In this document: positions 51,641 to 64,000 of the stretch, in pieces | Position numbering within the stretch: position 1 is the stretch's first letter | How the letters are laid out: every line of letters starts with the position of its first letter | NCBI RefSeq assembly: GCF_020382885.2 | Contig: NC_058498.1 | Location: 18,381,001 to 18,445,000, forward strand | Reading direction: 5' to 3' | Source of the DNA: Scatophagus argus | Taxonomy: Eukaryota > Chordata > Actinopteri > Scatophagidae | DNA: 64,000 nucleotides | The notes under the pieces: generated by a model | Told to the model about the DNA's origin: nothing | What the model saw: the letters and a program-made list of their open reading frames with translations, nothing else | Databases searched by the model: none | Made by a program: the position numbers and the translations under genes

Positions 51641-53329
51641 CAAGCAAACAAAGTATTAAGTTTACTTTCTTCTCAGGCCTTCATCAATCACTTCAGTTCA
51701 TTTCTCCTTTCTTTGTCCTCTGCCTCTTTTCCGCCAGATTTTCTATGTCAGCCTGCCTTATATTTGCACTTGTACTGCTGCTCATGTTTTATGCCCTCCA
51801 TCACACAGCAGTAAACACAAGAGTCACAGAGACGGCTGGTTTGTTTTTTTAATTAGGTAAATGGACTTGTGTCTGCTGGACCAGACAGAAAAAAAATGAC
51901 TCCCTGGACTCCAGAGCTGTCATAACAATTTCTTAAATTAATGAGTTCAGCTAAATGTTATTAAAATCTATCTGTTTAGTAGATTATGCATACTTTTTAC
52001 CGATGGCTGTTTTTGTGTTGGGGTTTCCTTGGTTTTGCTCTTGACAAGGTGAACAGAGTTGCCAAAGAGTAGAGTCGACAGATGCTCATGCCAAAAGGGT
52101 AATGCACCCACGCAGCGGGCAACCTCAAATCTCAGCTTTACCTGACAGACTGCAATCCGACTCCTCCACACCCACAGAGGGTGAGGCAGCACTGCCCATC
52201 TTTCCAGGGAAGATCCCTCCAGACACAACGACAAACATGCATTCAGACAGAGAGGCATTATATGTTGTTATTACTGGAGATAATTAAGTCTGATAATTAT
52301 ATCTATTAGCTGTGTTGTGTCTTTTCAGCCACTCCAATGTCAATATTATTTTATTTTCAGTCCAGAGAGCACTGGACCTCATGGGAGAATATTGTGGGTC
52401 GGATAAAGAGGGGGTGCGAAGGGAGTAATAAAACAATAACAATTCAAAACTCAAAAAATGCCTTTGACATTTTGAAGTCTTTCTAGAAGAAGGAGTTAAA
52501 AACCATCTAAAAATGTTGACTATCAATGAATAGTCGAAGCAAGCACCCTTTGGTAAAGTCATCATATACTCACATTATATGCCAGTCAGCAGACTGTAAT
52601 TCACTACGGTATAAAAGAAAATCACATCTGTGTTTTTTGTTTTTTTTTTTTATTACTTAAGACACGCTGTTCCCCAACATTCCCTCTTTCCTTGTTGTAC
52701 ATGAGTGTTTCTGACTTTTGAGGGACTGTTTCACTCACAGAGGGCTTTTGTGTGCTGCAGGTGTTGAGGTATATGAGGCTGTGCTAAGGAGTGTTTTATT
52801 CCTATGGGCCCCCTGAGGCCCCAACGCCTGGTCCAAGAGAAAGACCAGAAGCTGTTTCAACTTCCTCTACTGTTGTTTTGTATGGAACACAACTTGAAAC
52901 ACTGTACGTCAGAGCTCACACACACACGTGCGCGCAAGCGAACACACACACACACACGTTATATGACAAGACAAGACTTTGTAATGGCAGTTTGTTAATG
53001 CCTCATTGATCCAATGTTTTCTATGTAAAGTTTTAATCTGAATGTGGCCGAGGAGCAGTACTGTAAAAAAAGTAAAATATAAAGAAATATTAAAGTACTC
53101 AAGCAGAGTAAATAAACACGTTTTGTAAACTTCTGCTTTTCTCTTTGCTCTTGCAACATATTCATTTACAAGCCTGGACTAAACTCCCATACTTGTGAGA
53201 CAAAGATTTCTATTGGTCGCTGCTTGCTTCTTGCAGTTTCAGGATGATGGTATTATAAAAATAAATGGATCATTGATTTATCTTACAAGTCACTTCTTAC
53301 TCCTTGCTTTGATTTTTTCCTTTTTTTTT
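51641..53329. other. non-coding stretch
   Basis: No coding gene supported. Short CA runs near 52920-52960. Nothing else distinctive. Confidence 0.4.
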
Positions 53330-53520
53330 TTCTTGAAGATGCCGCAAACTTCAGAAAACAACACTCAGGGGATGTCATCTTACACCGTACATACATATAA
53401 CTGTAGATATTATATCTCTGCACTTGCTGCTGTTGTTGCACTTCTGGTTAAACGCTAACTGCATTTCGTTGCCTTGTACTTGATGACAGTGACAATAAAG
53501 TTGAATCTAATCTAATCTAA
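53330..53520 (+). mobile_element. LINE 3' tail with TCTAA repeat
   Basis: Contains TTGCACTTCTGGTTAAACGC, GCATTTCGTTGCCTTGTACT and GACAATAAAGTTGAATCTAA followed by TCTAATCTAA, the typical 3' end of a fish non-LTR element. The left boundary is uncertain. Confidence 0.7.
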
Positions 53521-56500
53521 AATCCCTATGGAATAATTTATGCTATATATAATATAGTAAAAACTAGCTTAAAGTGATGATATACTATACAGTGTGAAAT
53601 ATTAGACTTTAGCACCAATTGGAGTCCACAGGTAGCGGAGCAGAGCAGAGAGCTCCCAGAATGGATTGTGTTAGCGTCTATAAAGCCCCTGGAGCCACAA
53701 CACTGACCTTTCCTGTTATGGAAATGTACTGCTCGCTGTTCTAGGCCCACAGCCACATGCTGCTTGTTTGAATGACCATGCAGGCCCCCTTTTGCTGCCT
53801 CCCTCTTTCCTGAAGGCTGCTTTTAGTGTTTGTGCTGCTCTGTGAACGCACTTTGTGGAGCATTGTTCCACAGAAGGCGCACAGCTTGTTCCCTTTTTAT
53901 GTTATTAATTCGCTGACTTTACTTTGGCAAGCTTTTACTCTACTGTGAAATGGAACTGTGTGGAAATTTACTCTGAACCCCTCATAATACTCCCTAAATA
54001 ATGTCTGCTACTATCTCTGCGTCTGTTGGATGTAAACCAATTGATTCATGATTCCAACCCAGAACGTTCAAGAGTGTAGAGAATACGTTTGTCGTCGTGT
54101 CATGCTGCTTGCCGTCTCAGAGCCTCCCTCTCTCTTGTCCGTCACTGATTTGGGGCTAAACTGGGGCAAATGAAGTGACATGTTTTGCTTTGCTATGAAA
54201 ACAGAGCTGTGTTAATATTTCATATAGAGTTGTGCGAATTTCGAAGAGGAGGCTCATGTAGCGCACTGGGTCAGCGGTGATGGAGCACTGAGCTCTGTCT
54301 GCCATCATCTGGACTTTCCATGTGTGATGTGATCAGAGAGCAATTTGCTCCTTGACAATCTGACCTAAGAAAAACACCTGCTTTATTAAAACAAAACAAA
54401 TTACCACATTTACCCCCAAAGACACAGAACTGAATTGTTTAACAACCTGAATACATCACATGGATGGATTATTGTAAACAAATACAGGTTTTAGCAGAGT
54501 AGACAAATATGATCCTTATCGTGACGTATGCCGGCATTCCACCAAAATCTCCAGTATTTTTGTTTCACCCACAATCTCGACTGAAAGGTTTAACAGAACA
54601 GAGCAAAACATGGTTGTTTGGATTATCAAAAGTATCGTAATTGCAGAGCATGATAATCCACCTTAGATATTCTTTGTGTGTCTCTGAAATCAGAACAGTT
54701 TTAAAATTATGCCCTAAACCATGTGGCCTCTTAATCTCCAGGTTTTATGTGGGGAACTTTAAAAGTTTCAGGACTGAAATATCCCAGGCTGTTCTGAGTT
54801 TATGCAAAGCCTGTGCTCTTGTAGCTCGTGCCATCTCTGGATCATATTATATGGTTGCTGTATATTTCACATCATTTAGAAATTAAACAGATTGTGCCCA
54901 AGGGAATTACACTGTGCTGGGTTACATAAAAAAACAGCTACCTTGTTAAATAAATATTTCTGGATTGATGTGGCTGAAGTGTCAGAGAAATTGGACGGTC
55001 TACAGCAGTTTTTTCAACACATTCTGTATGAATGGGAGATTTTAAAGACAACAATTTTGGCTAGAGAGGTTTAGCCACAAAAAAGCCCCCTGAAGCAGGA
55101 GAGATTATACAGCCTGACGTAAACAAAGATCAGTCCCCCCGGTGCTGGTAAAAATAGATTTAACAAACATCTTGCCAACAGGAATTTGCAATAAATTTGA
55201 CCTGAAATATCTCAGAAATGCTTAGCTTAGAGAGGCTTAGCTCTGCTTATGCTTGTGACGTGTCCCATTGTGAGGGTGTTTGTCCCCCTGCAAGCCCTCA
55301 GAGAACCGCAATCACCTTGCCAGCGTTTGTGGGATGTTAGCATAGCATAGCGTGCCTTAGCATTAGACTAGTCAGCTGTAAGCCCGAATTGTTAATGATT
55401 TGTCAGAGAAACTAAGCCCGGCTTTATAATGAGTAAGCTGTTGGAGTGCCCTTTCAGTTTTGGCATTTTGTAGAGTTTTGGATGTTGCTGATGTACAATG
55501 AGGCCTTTTCATACTATTGTTAAAGCCAGTAAATCGCTGCTGAATGTGTGCTCTACTCAGAAGTCTGTATGCAATCTCCCTTGTGGGCTTCAACAGAAAT
55601 CTGCGTTAGAATCAGTCATTTTTCAGGTTTGCATGACTGTGGTCTGCAGAAACCAAAGAACCAGCAGCGTTAACTTCCCTTCCCACACTGTTTCTCTCCA
55701 TCTGAAAGGGTTACCCCCTTCTGTCTATCTTTATCTTCTCATAAAGACAGTAAGGTCTACGGCGCCTTCAGCTCTGTCTTTTCCTGTTCCTCAGTGTTTG
55801 ACAGTGTTTGAGATAAACTATTTTCATTTCCATATGCAAAATCAGACACGTTTTTCTCTGTTTTCTATGCTTCACTGGACATTTGCTTTCTGTCTGGCTC
55901 CTCTCAGTGTAAGAAAGTTTCTCCTTTATTCACTCTCTCTTCCTCAAAACTGTTGTTACTTTATTCAGCTTTAGACATCCTCTCTCCCCCAGCATGTCTC
56001 TGTCTGAATGTGCTGCATTTTCTGCATTTTCTTTTTCTGTTTTCTTTTTTTCAGACTGTGTGCCCTGCGTAGCATGTGGCCAAAAGCAGCAGCCCTGACA
56101 CATGAAAACAAAAAATGTTTGGCTTTCAGCTAATGTTGTTCTAATACTATCACACTCTCATATAAGTACTTATCATTGTTTTATAATCATGTTCTTTTTT
56201 GTTGAGCTGGGCAAGAATCCCAAGAGCCACTGTTACCATATCTGTATTTGGTATTGTATTCATAAAATAACAATTTCAATGATCAGCAATAAAAATACCA
56301 AAAAAAAATTATGTATAAAGTGTTTTTGTTTTAATTTTAACAAATTGTTGCCAATTTTCTGAGCCAGATGCACATTGCAGCACTGTTCACTTCCTTTTTT
56401 CTGTGATGCTTTCTGTTTGCTGTTACAGACTGCACGACTTAGACTACTGTCTTTGCAAGACAAACATATTCCTTTTTTAAAAAATGTAATTTAGGATCTT

Positions 56501-56654
56501 GTTTAAATGTTGACGTGGGAGTGTTGATTTGCACTGTAAGAAAAAAAACAGCTTCCATCCAACACTGACAAAGAAAAGATAAAACTGCCCATTAATAACA
56601 TATTATTGGTGGGATTGTTTTGCACAACCCATTGAACCCTCAGAAAAACAAGAC
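53521..56654. other. non-coding stretch
   Basis: No coding gene supported. 54100-54380 is repeat-free and could hold a conserved element. The 158-codon frame at 55498-55974 has no recognisable domain and no supporting context. Confidence 0.4.
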
Positions 56655-57030
56655 TAGGAGTCTGCAGCCATGCTAGCGCTATGTGAGGCTGTAATTATGC
56701 ACTTTGGTGTTTTGCCATAAATACTAACATCTGCATGCTAACATGCTGTTGGTTTCTATCTTAGTTTAGTATGCTAACACGCAAACGCCATGTGAGAATT
56801 AGTAGTACTCACAAACTACAGCTAAGGCTAATAAGAATGCCATTAGTTTAGCGGCCTTGCTTATAGACTAAATTTTTGGACAAATTCGAAGTTTGACCAA
56901 TGGTGGCACTAGAGAAACAGTAACCAGAGATGACCCGAGTCATTAGGATTCATCCTTTGTGGATCATAAATATCTGTGCAAAATATAATGACAATCTATC
57001 AAATATTTGTTGTGCAACAGACAGAAATGT
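56655..57030. repeat. copy of the fish GCTAA-rich interspersed repeat
   Basis: Includes GTCTGCAGCCATGCTAGCGC, GCATGCTAACATGCTG, TTGACCAATGGTGGCACTAG and ATAATGACAATCTATCAAAT, in the order of the repeat partially seen at 19525-19740. Confidence 0.6.
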
Positions 57031-57075
57031 CATCATTGCCATTTCTAGAGCTGTGTGGAGGCATGGCTAATAAAG

Positions 57076-57099
57076 AGAGAGAGAGAGAGAGAGAGAGAT
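57076..57099. repeat. GA microsatellite
   Basis: A short perfect GA run of about 22 bp. Confidence 0.9.
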
Positions 57100-57598
57100 T
57101 ATTAAGACCACATTTCCTTTAACAATGGTCAGCAGTGCTTCTGTAAGATACACTTCTGTCTCCCTGCTTTTAAATTAGTCAACCAAATATAGTACACATA
57201 TGCTGCCAAAGGTCACATCTTAATGTCTGTTAAGAATATCAGCAGCATATATCAGTGTTTGACACAATTTGTTTGAGTTGAATTTAGCAACTGCTCAGGA
57301 TTATTTGAAAAACGACCCATGCAGGTCTGTGGAGACAGACTGGCCAAGTGAAGTGGCTGTACAAGGGTTCCAAGCAGTGACAGTCAGAACCACTCTATCC
57401 CAGCTTGATTTTCCAGCATTTATTTGCTCCACAGTGACAACTCCAGGCCAACAGTAAGCAGGGATTTGTCTTTCGAAAAGCTGGCCTACTTACGCCAAGA
57501 ACACAAAAGTCTAAATCTTTTCTTTCAGCGCTTCTCTGCACACTTCTCACCATCGCAGACAGACAGACAAGATTCCAGCACTGGTGCCAGCCACAGTA

Positions 57599-57629
<31 letters not shown>

Positions 57630-57821
57630 TGTGCATGTGAATGCGTGTGAGTGTCTGTGTCAGCATGTGGGCATTTTTGGACAAGACACGGAGGGTGGTT
57701 CGTGAGATTGGAGGAGTAGAGCGGTTGGGTGAAAAGAGAGATGAAGCAGATGCCATTTCTCATTTGGGTAACGTTAAGTCTGGTTTGTGCCAAGAGGCAG
57801 CAGTCGTTGGCACGGGACTAA

Positions 57822-57857
<36 letters not shown>

Positions 57858-57975
57858 TGTGCTGGGAGGGTTGTCTCAGTATTGCATTAGCTGTGCCCTT
57901 ATAAAGAAGGGAGAAGGATATACTGTTCTCATACTGAAATGCCATATTAAACAAACACCAAGCAGTGGGTGGTGA

Positions 57976-58033
<58 letters not shown>

Positions 58034-58042
58034 GTGTGTGTG
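57599..58042. repeat. three GT microsatellites
   Basis: GT runs at about 57599-57635, 57828-57857 and 57980-58042, the last being the longest. Frames across them are Cys-Val or His-Thr repeats. No gene between them. Confidence 0.95.
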
Positions 58043-59056
58043 GATTGAGTTGGTGTCTTTCTCTGTGTGAGGCATTTATGGGCTTTAGGAGCTGGAACAC
58101 CGCAGTCCTCTTGATGTAAAAATAGACTGTATAGACTTACACTCTCTATATGCTCTGTGTAGACAGTCAGAAGACTCAAGCCCAGTTACCTTCTGTGTGC
58201 ATGACGGAGAACAGTCCATCTTCATCTTAACATAAAGAACATGTAAGAATAGGAACAGCTGATGAACAATAATGAAGGCATCACAATCATTCTGTCATTT
58301 TTTTGGAATAATCCTTAAGATTAAGCAGCTTCTCTGTCAGAAATAATAGAGCAGAACCTGGTGTGTTTGCTTTCAGAGTAATCAAAGTTCTGTTTTAATA
58401 CAGAATTTAGTCAAATATTGTCCTTTTTCACAATGCTACAACCTGATTTTATGCTACATGTCACAAGTATTTTTCCATAAAACAGCAAGACATGCTGTCA
58501 AAAGTTTGTTACCTTGCACTGAAGTTGGAGGTGTCTTTAATTACCTTCAACAGCTCACTGCGACTGCTGCCTCATGTTGCATGTCTCTCTTCAGAATTTA
58601 AAACTTATCCACTTTAAAAAGATGAACAAAGCAACTAATATCTTGTTTTGGAGCCACATTTTTGATAAATGACCGGTTAAGGCTAACCACAGTGACAAAT
58701 ACACTGTGATTCTTGTGGCTGTTTCACAAGTAAACACACCTCATGTTTCAGCAGTGTGTGATTTAATGTGAACTGGCAGCATGTTTGGTTTGCATTAGGA
58801 GCAACTTATTACAGCTCTGATATACAGATGTGAAGAATTAAACAGGAAAAAATGAGACTGCAACAATTATCATATAGAGTGATTAAGAATTACTGAATGT
58901 AAATTCATGTAAGCAGAGATCATGAATATAAAATATGGGATCTGATTTCATAGAAATAATATTAGTAGAAGTTTGTTGCTCGAGTAATATTATATGGTGC
59001 AGTGGCAGTAAGACAAAAGAAGTAACAACAAGTATAATTATTTTATATATTTTATA
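58043..59056. other. non-coding stretch
   Basis: AT-rich. No gene or distinctive structure recognised. Confidence 0.4.
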
Positions 59057-59182
59057 TCTTGGCCCTGCGATTGACTTGCGACCAGTCCAGGGTGAACCCC
59101 GCCTCTCGCCCGTAGTCAGCTGGGATAGGCTCCAGCTCCCCCGTGACCCTGATGGATAAGCGGTATAGAAAATGGATGGATT
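59057..59182 (+). mobile_element. 3' part of a fish SINE/LINE repeat
   Basis: CTTGGCCCTGCGATTGACTT, GTCCAGGGTGAACCCCGCCT, GTCAGCTGGGATAGGCTCCA and GATAAGCGGTATAGAAAATG then GATGGATT form the end of a very abundant fish repeat. It follows on from the blocks seen at the end of the element at 41165-41520. The 5' part is absent. Confidence 0.8.
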
Positions 59183-61798
59183 TTATATTTTTTTAATTTG
59201 ATTGTTAAAAAATAGTTGAAAATCTGATCTCTAATTAATATACCATAAGATTTTGAAAATACCATCAGCTCATTTACTGATTTTATCACATATCATCTTT
59301 TGTGTTTCCTCTCCATTTTTCTTGCATTGTTGTAGTGTGTCTAGTTTATAAATCAAAATCGCAGGAGGACCTACTGCAAACTGTGATAATCAGTGTCTTC
59401 TTCCCAGAGGAAACAAATAAAAAATTCTGGCTAAAAGGAATTCTGCTACTTTAAAAACAAAAAAAGTTGCTATATTTCAATTATATTTTGTGAAAATCAA
59501 TAAAAATTCAAACAGTGAGCCTTTGATGTAATATAGCTCAGTTTTAAATCTTCAGGTTAGTTTGATGTGTATCAGTGTTAGCAGCAGCACAACATCAAGC
59601 TGACCTTTACAAGAGACAAGCTGGTGTGCCGCTCCTTTCCCTCTTCCTTTCCTCACTCCCTCGTCTCCTCTCCCCTCTTCTCTCTTAAGGTCACAGATCA
59701 GCATGTGTGTGGCTCACTCCATCAACTCTAAGCAGCTGGCACAGGTTGACTCGAGTGGTATGGACGGACAAGCTCACAAACAGTTGGACAAAGGTGCCCG
59801 CTCAGCAACAACAGTGTAAAACAGAAAATACACATGAGACTCTCTTGCGCACACATACACACACACACACAAGCACACTAAATGTTTGTTATGTCTGTCT
59901 GTGTGGTATTGTGCAAATCGGGCCCCATGCAGAGCGTCTGATATGCTTCCACTGTGTGTGTGAACCATGTAACTGGGTGGTTCGCTGCTCCTTTTTGTAG
60001 ATGAAGAACACATGGACACCAAATTATTGGTTGGAAAGACTTCTTTAAAGAGCCAGGAGACATATGATTGAAGATCAGCAGGACAGGATTACAAACCGTG
60101 TTAGCATCGAACTCTCATCTCCATTCCACAGCTCTGTTGTTTTTGACCGGCTCTCACATCCTCCCTGTTTTAAACCTTATGCTGGTTTTGTTGCATGATG
60201 ACAGCATTACTAATCACTATCATAAGTAGTATTGACTTTTAGGGCAGCACTTAAAACTGATATTTGCAAGTAGTTATCATTTTAACCCCTCGAACTGACT
60301 TGCCACAAAGAGGAGTAGTTCCCTAAGAAAAGATGCTTTTTGTATCCAGTCTTGTAAAATTAATATTATTCCAAAACACAGATTAATGCTTTTAAATGTT
60401 CAGATAAGAATCCAAATTAATATGTTTTAATGCTAACTCAAAATTTTATTTTATTTTATTTTATTTAGAGTTACATAAGAAGATGTGAAGATGAGAAATT
60501 GGCACCACTCTCAGACCTGAGAAAGGTATTTATTTTCTCATCTAACTATTGACAATATGTGTAGCTCATAAAATGCCAAACCAAACCACTCCTTTAATAC
60601 ACAGCATAGTTTAGTTCACTCCTCCAGATAGTTGGGTTCACATGTTGTTATGTCCTGTGCAACACAGTTCACACTACACTTGATGACAAGTAAGGCAAAG
60701 GAAGAGACAAAGGAAAATAAATATACAGCATATACTGCATTTGCAGTTACACAGTTTACTAAGTTTGTTGCTTTTAATGAGGCTGTGACTGAATCTATGT
60801 GAGGGTGGTGAGTGAGCGAATGACTTTATTTGAGGCCTGAAAGAGTTTCACTTTATTTAAGCTCTGAAGTCTGGGTGAGCATCCAATTGTTTTCTGTGAC
60901 TGGAACCATCGTCAATTTATTCCCACAGCAAAGGACAATGCAAGTGAGAGTGACTGGCAGGGTCCTAACGTCGTAATGTGCATACATCTGTGTGTGCGTG
61001 TGTGTGTCTTTGCAGATGTAGGGCTGGCCGTATGCCAGTAGCAAGGATCTCTGGGAGCAGACCCAGGCATGATGTCATTACCAGCCAGACCAAGGAGCCG
61101 CATTAATCTGTGACATTGTGTCTTCGAGCTATGCACCCTGTGTGTGTGTGTTTGTTAACATTATATCTGAAAGTTTATATGTGTGTGCGTGGTACATGAC
61201 ATGGTCATGTTTCCTGTGCCTGGTGTCTATCAGTCACACTCCTCCTTCATACTCCTCTCCCTCTGGTCATCAAAAGATGACCCCCAGAGTCCTTTTTAAG
61301 TGTGTGTGAGTGTTTATGTGTCTCTCTCTCTCTCTCTGTCAAAGAGGTGAATTTTGAGGCCGCCTTGCTGTTTTGTCTTTTCTGTTTTAGGTTTATGACT
61401 GTAGTGGGACAGATGGACGTCTGACAGGATGATATTTCTTGGTGGCCACTTGAGTTTACAGCTGATGTTATTTTAATGTTGGAGAAGAAGCAGTGATGGG
61501 CTGCCGGTCCCACCGGTCATTTTATAGAATGGAAACGACAAAATTCACTATGGCGATTTTCCCTTTTCTCATTCACCTCAGACTGTCGTTTCTCTGAGAT
61601 GTATGGGACCTGTCTGATGCTTTCCATGTTATATTTGTTTATGCTTGGATAGTAATGGGAGGAGGCGAGGGGGGAGGCAGAGCACCACAGAGAGGAATCA
61701 TTGAAGTCCTAGCCAGTGTTTATGTTTGTGTCTGGATTTCCATCTCTTTTTTCCTCAGACCCACAACAGCAAACAGCTTCAGTTTCTTCACCACCCCC

Positions 61799-61833
<35 letters not shown>

Positions 61834-64000
61834 CTTTTCTGTCTGCATCTTTTTCTTTTTCTCGCTACCTGTCTCACCCCCTCCCACACTTAAGTACAAT
61901 TCAAGTCAGCGTTTACCGAACCTGTCCTCCTTTAACTTTCCCTCCACCCTGCTGTCTCTCTATACACCTGCCAACCTTTACTCTCCCGCCTGTGTTTGTG
62001 CTCCAGTCTGGCTCTTGCAATGGTCCGTCTGGACGCTGAGGAGAAGGAAAAGTCGTCAGGTGGAGCACAGCTGGGAGGAGCTCTGAGTCCGGGAAGAAAG
62101 AGGGCCTGTGGTACTTTTGGATTTTCCATCGGAACGCCAAAACCCAGACGTCTGAGCAAGCTTTATCAGGAAAGACTTTGCTCCAAATGAACATTCTGTG
62201 CAATAACACACATAATGTAAGGAGGATGTCTCCTCTGCAGTTGTGGAAATTTTACCAGCTTGGTTGACTCATGCTAACTCCGTATTTTGTTTCTTTTTCA
62301 CTTTCTCTCTGTCTGTGCATGTGATTGTGGCTAAATTGAATGTGCACTTCAGGCTTCGCATGTCAGCAGTAAGCTGTTTTCGGAAGATAGGTTTCAGATA
62401 ACTCCTCAGTCCCCTATCTTTGTCTCTTTCTACCCAAACACATTATCACTTGCATTGCTGCGCCACTGCACCCTCTCACCCTGGGATATGAGGTTCACCC
62501 CACACATTTCACCTCATTTTAGAGGTTCAGAAGTTCCCTGAGGCCATAACACTTAGACATATGACACCAGCAACCTGTCTGTCAGCACTCAGGCTGGGAA
62601 ACATGCAAACCCCCCATCAACCAACTCTGTAGGAAAAAATATCAAGCAATATATTCAAGCATAGATATAAATATATACCATGTATATGTTTTGCAAACAT
62701 GTGTACGATCACTGAAATATTCAAATTGCTGCATCCATTTGAAACTTCTTCCGGATGTACATATTTTCGTTCTTACCACAAACAATTGCAGCGACATGTC
62801 TCATTTCTAAAATCTGCACAAGCAAATGTTCTAAGTTGGTGCCCACGCATTCAGTGAGGGAAAAGTTGTGTTCCCAGAAGACAACTAAAAACAGTCGAAA
62901 TGTCCGTTCGTTTACCACAGGGCCACCAAGCTTGTTAGTTCAGTTGACTGTTACTGGAAGTTAAGGAGCACATTTGTATTTTCAGTATGACTTTTCCTGT
63001 CGAAACTGCCAAACCCAGTTTGTTTACACAGCGTTTGTATTTATCCTCTTCAAGGTGAGATTGATTCATGAAATATATTTATGCATACAAAGTTTAGTTG
63101 AGTTGCTCACATAATTTTCCTGCTTCATCTTTAAATGTCAGGCATGTATCAAGGCTCAGAGTTGTCGTGGTTACTGGTTTACCTGACATTATAGGAAATG
63201 CTTTTCCTAATAAGAATAATTTTTTTATAATTCCAGTAACCCTCTGATTCTTTGTCGCTGGAATTTTTGCACAGTTTACTATATAGAAAGTATAAACATG
63301 TAGAAAAACCTTTGACCTTTGGGTTTGCACTTTCTGCCCACCCCTGCACCAGCTGTGGAGCTCTGAATCGCTTCTCTGCTGAAGCTCACCTTGTGCTCTC
63401 ATCCCCTCTAACTCACCACACCTCTTCAGATGAGACTGAGAGGGTTTCCCAGCTTGTTCACGGTTAGTTTACCCCCCTCTTGCATCGCTGTCACCTCCCA
63501 CCACCCCTGTGGTTTCTCCTGCCTACACTGTGGCGAGCCTGTCAGTGCTCATGAGTCAGCTTAGCATTATGGTTAAGACATGCTGTGGTTAAATGATCTT
63601 TATGGTCTCCCTGATGAGAATCCATGAGAAGGAGACCCCCATGGTGCCTCACTCATAACCACACAGGGACACATTAATAAATGCAAACTGTGAGTGCAGT
63701 CTCCCATTTTTGCAGAAATGAAACTAAGCGAAACGACAGCTTAGTTTGTTTATTGTAATTTGCAAGTGTAAGATTGTGCTTTAGTCAGCTGTGCTTGTTT
63801 TTAGATTAGACAAAGCAAACTTATGATTCAGCATTTCAAAAACTGCAACTATAGTATGAAGTTACATGTTAATATTGAACTCACCAAAATGTTGACATCA
63901 GGGAACTTTTTCAGGGCAAGAGTATTAGCAGTTGTAGAGGCAAAAAAGGTAAAAAGTGTGGTTCATCAAAGTTGAACCCACAAGTTGTTCTTTAAACTTT
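59183..64000. other. non-coding stretch to the window end
   Basis: No coding gene supported. An ATTTT pentamer run lies at 60446-60468, GT runs at 60992-61010 and 61140-61152, and a CT run at about 61799-61833. The patch 60950-61100 contains ATGATGTCATTACCAGCC and may be regulatory. The frame starting at 62029 (MVRLDAEEKEKSS...) has no recognised homology. Confidence 0.4.

Noticed and set aside
62029-62190. Short plus-strand frame starting MVRLDAEEKEKSS
   Set aside because: Fairly protein-like composition but only about 54 codons, no known family and no convincing splice partners.
16121-64000. Many TGACTCA/TGAGTCA (AP-1) sites in the desert
   Set aside because: About a dozen were noticed where roughly eight are expected by chance; no tight cluster.

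Overview
The window is vertebrate nuclear DNA, most likely from a percomorph teleost. It has spliced genes with GT-AG introns, very abundant CA/GT and CT/GA microsatellites, fish-type SINE and LINE tails, and families of short fold-back elements that I recognise from many bony-fish genomes. All identification is by eye and from memory of the families.

Region 1 (1-16.1 kb) is gene-dense. It holds four genes, all on the minus strand. From the right they are: (1) jun, a single-exon AP-1 transcription factor (14527-15510), with a recognisable proximal promoter at 15877-15993; (2) a CARD plus ankyrin-repeat gene (7728-10909, 4 coding exons, 777 aa) matching caiap, the CARD- and ANK-containing inflammasome adaptor; (3) a 5-exon gene of unknown function (3940-6040, 315 aa) whose N-terminus resembles the splicing factor ISY1; (4) faslg, Fas ligand/TNFSF6 (247-1809, 4 coding exons, 267 aa). 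I rebuilt the exons from splice sites, and every exon junction keeps the reading frame. A stress-responsive transcription factor, an inflammasome adaptor and a death ligand therefore lie in a row within about 16 kb. Between jun and caiap, at about 12.12-12.23 kb, is a compact cluster of CRE, CArG, ETS and TRE motifs that looks like a signal-responsive enhancer or promoter.

Region 2 (about 16.1-64 kb) is a gene desert upstream of jun. I find no supportable coding gene, tRNA or rRNA. It holds many microsatellites, a 26-bp minisatellite, degenerate SINE/LINE/MITE copies, and several repeat-free stretches dense in homeodomain-like or other motifs that could be conserved non-coding elements. Most open reading frames there are translations of CA/GT/CT repeats.

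The best leads are the CRE/CArG/ETS/TRE module, the unnamed ISY1-like gene, the tight faslg/caiap/jun linkage, a duplicated GTCACATGAC box, and some perfect palindromes or hairpins. Nothing here is a clearly new multi-gene system.
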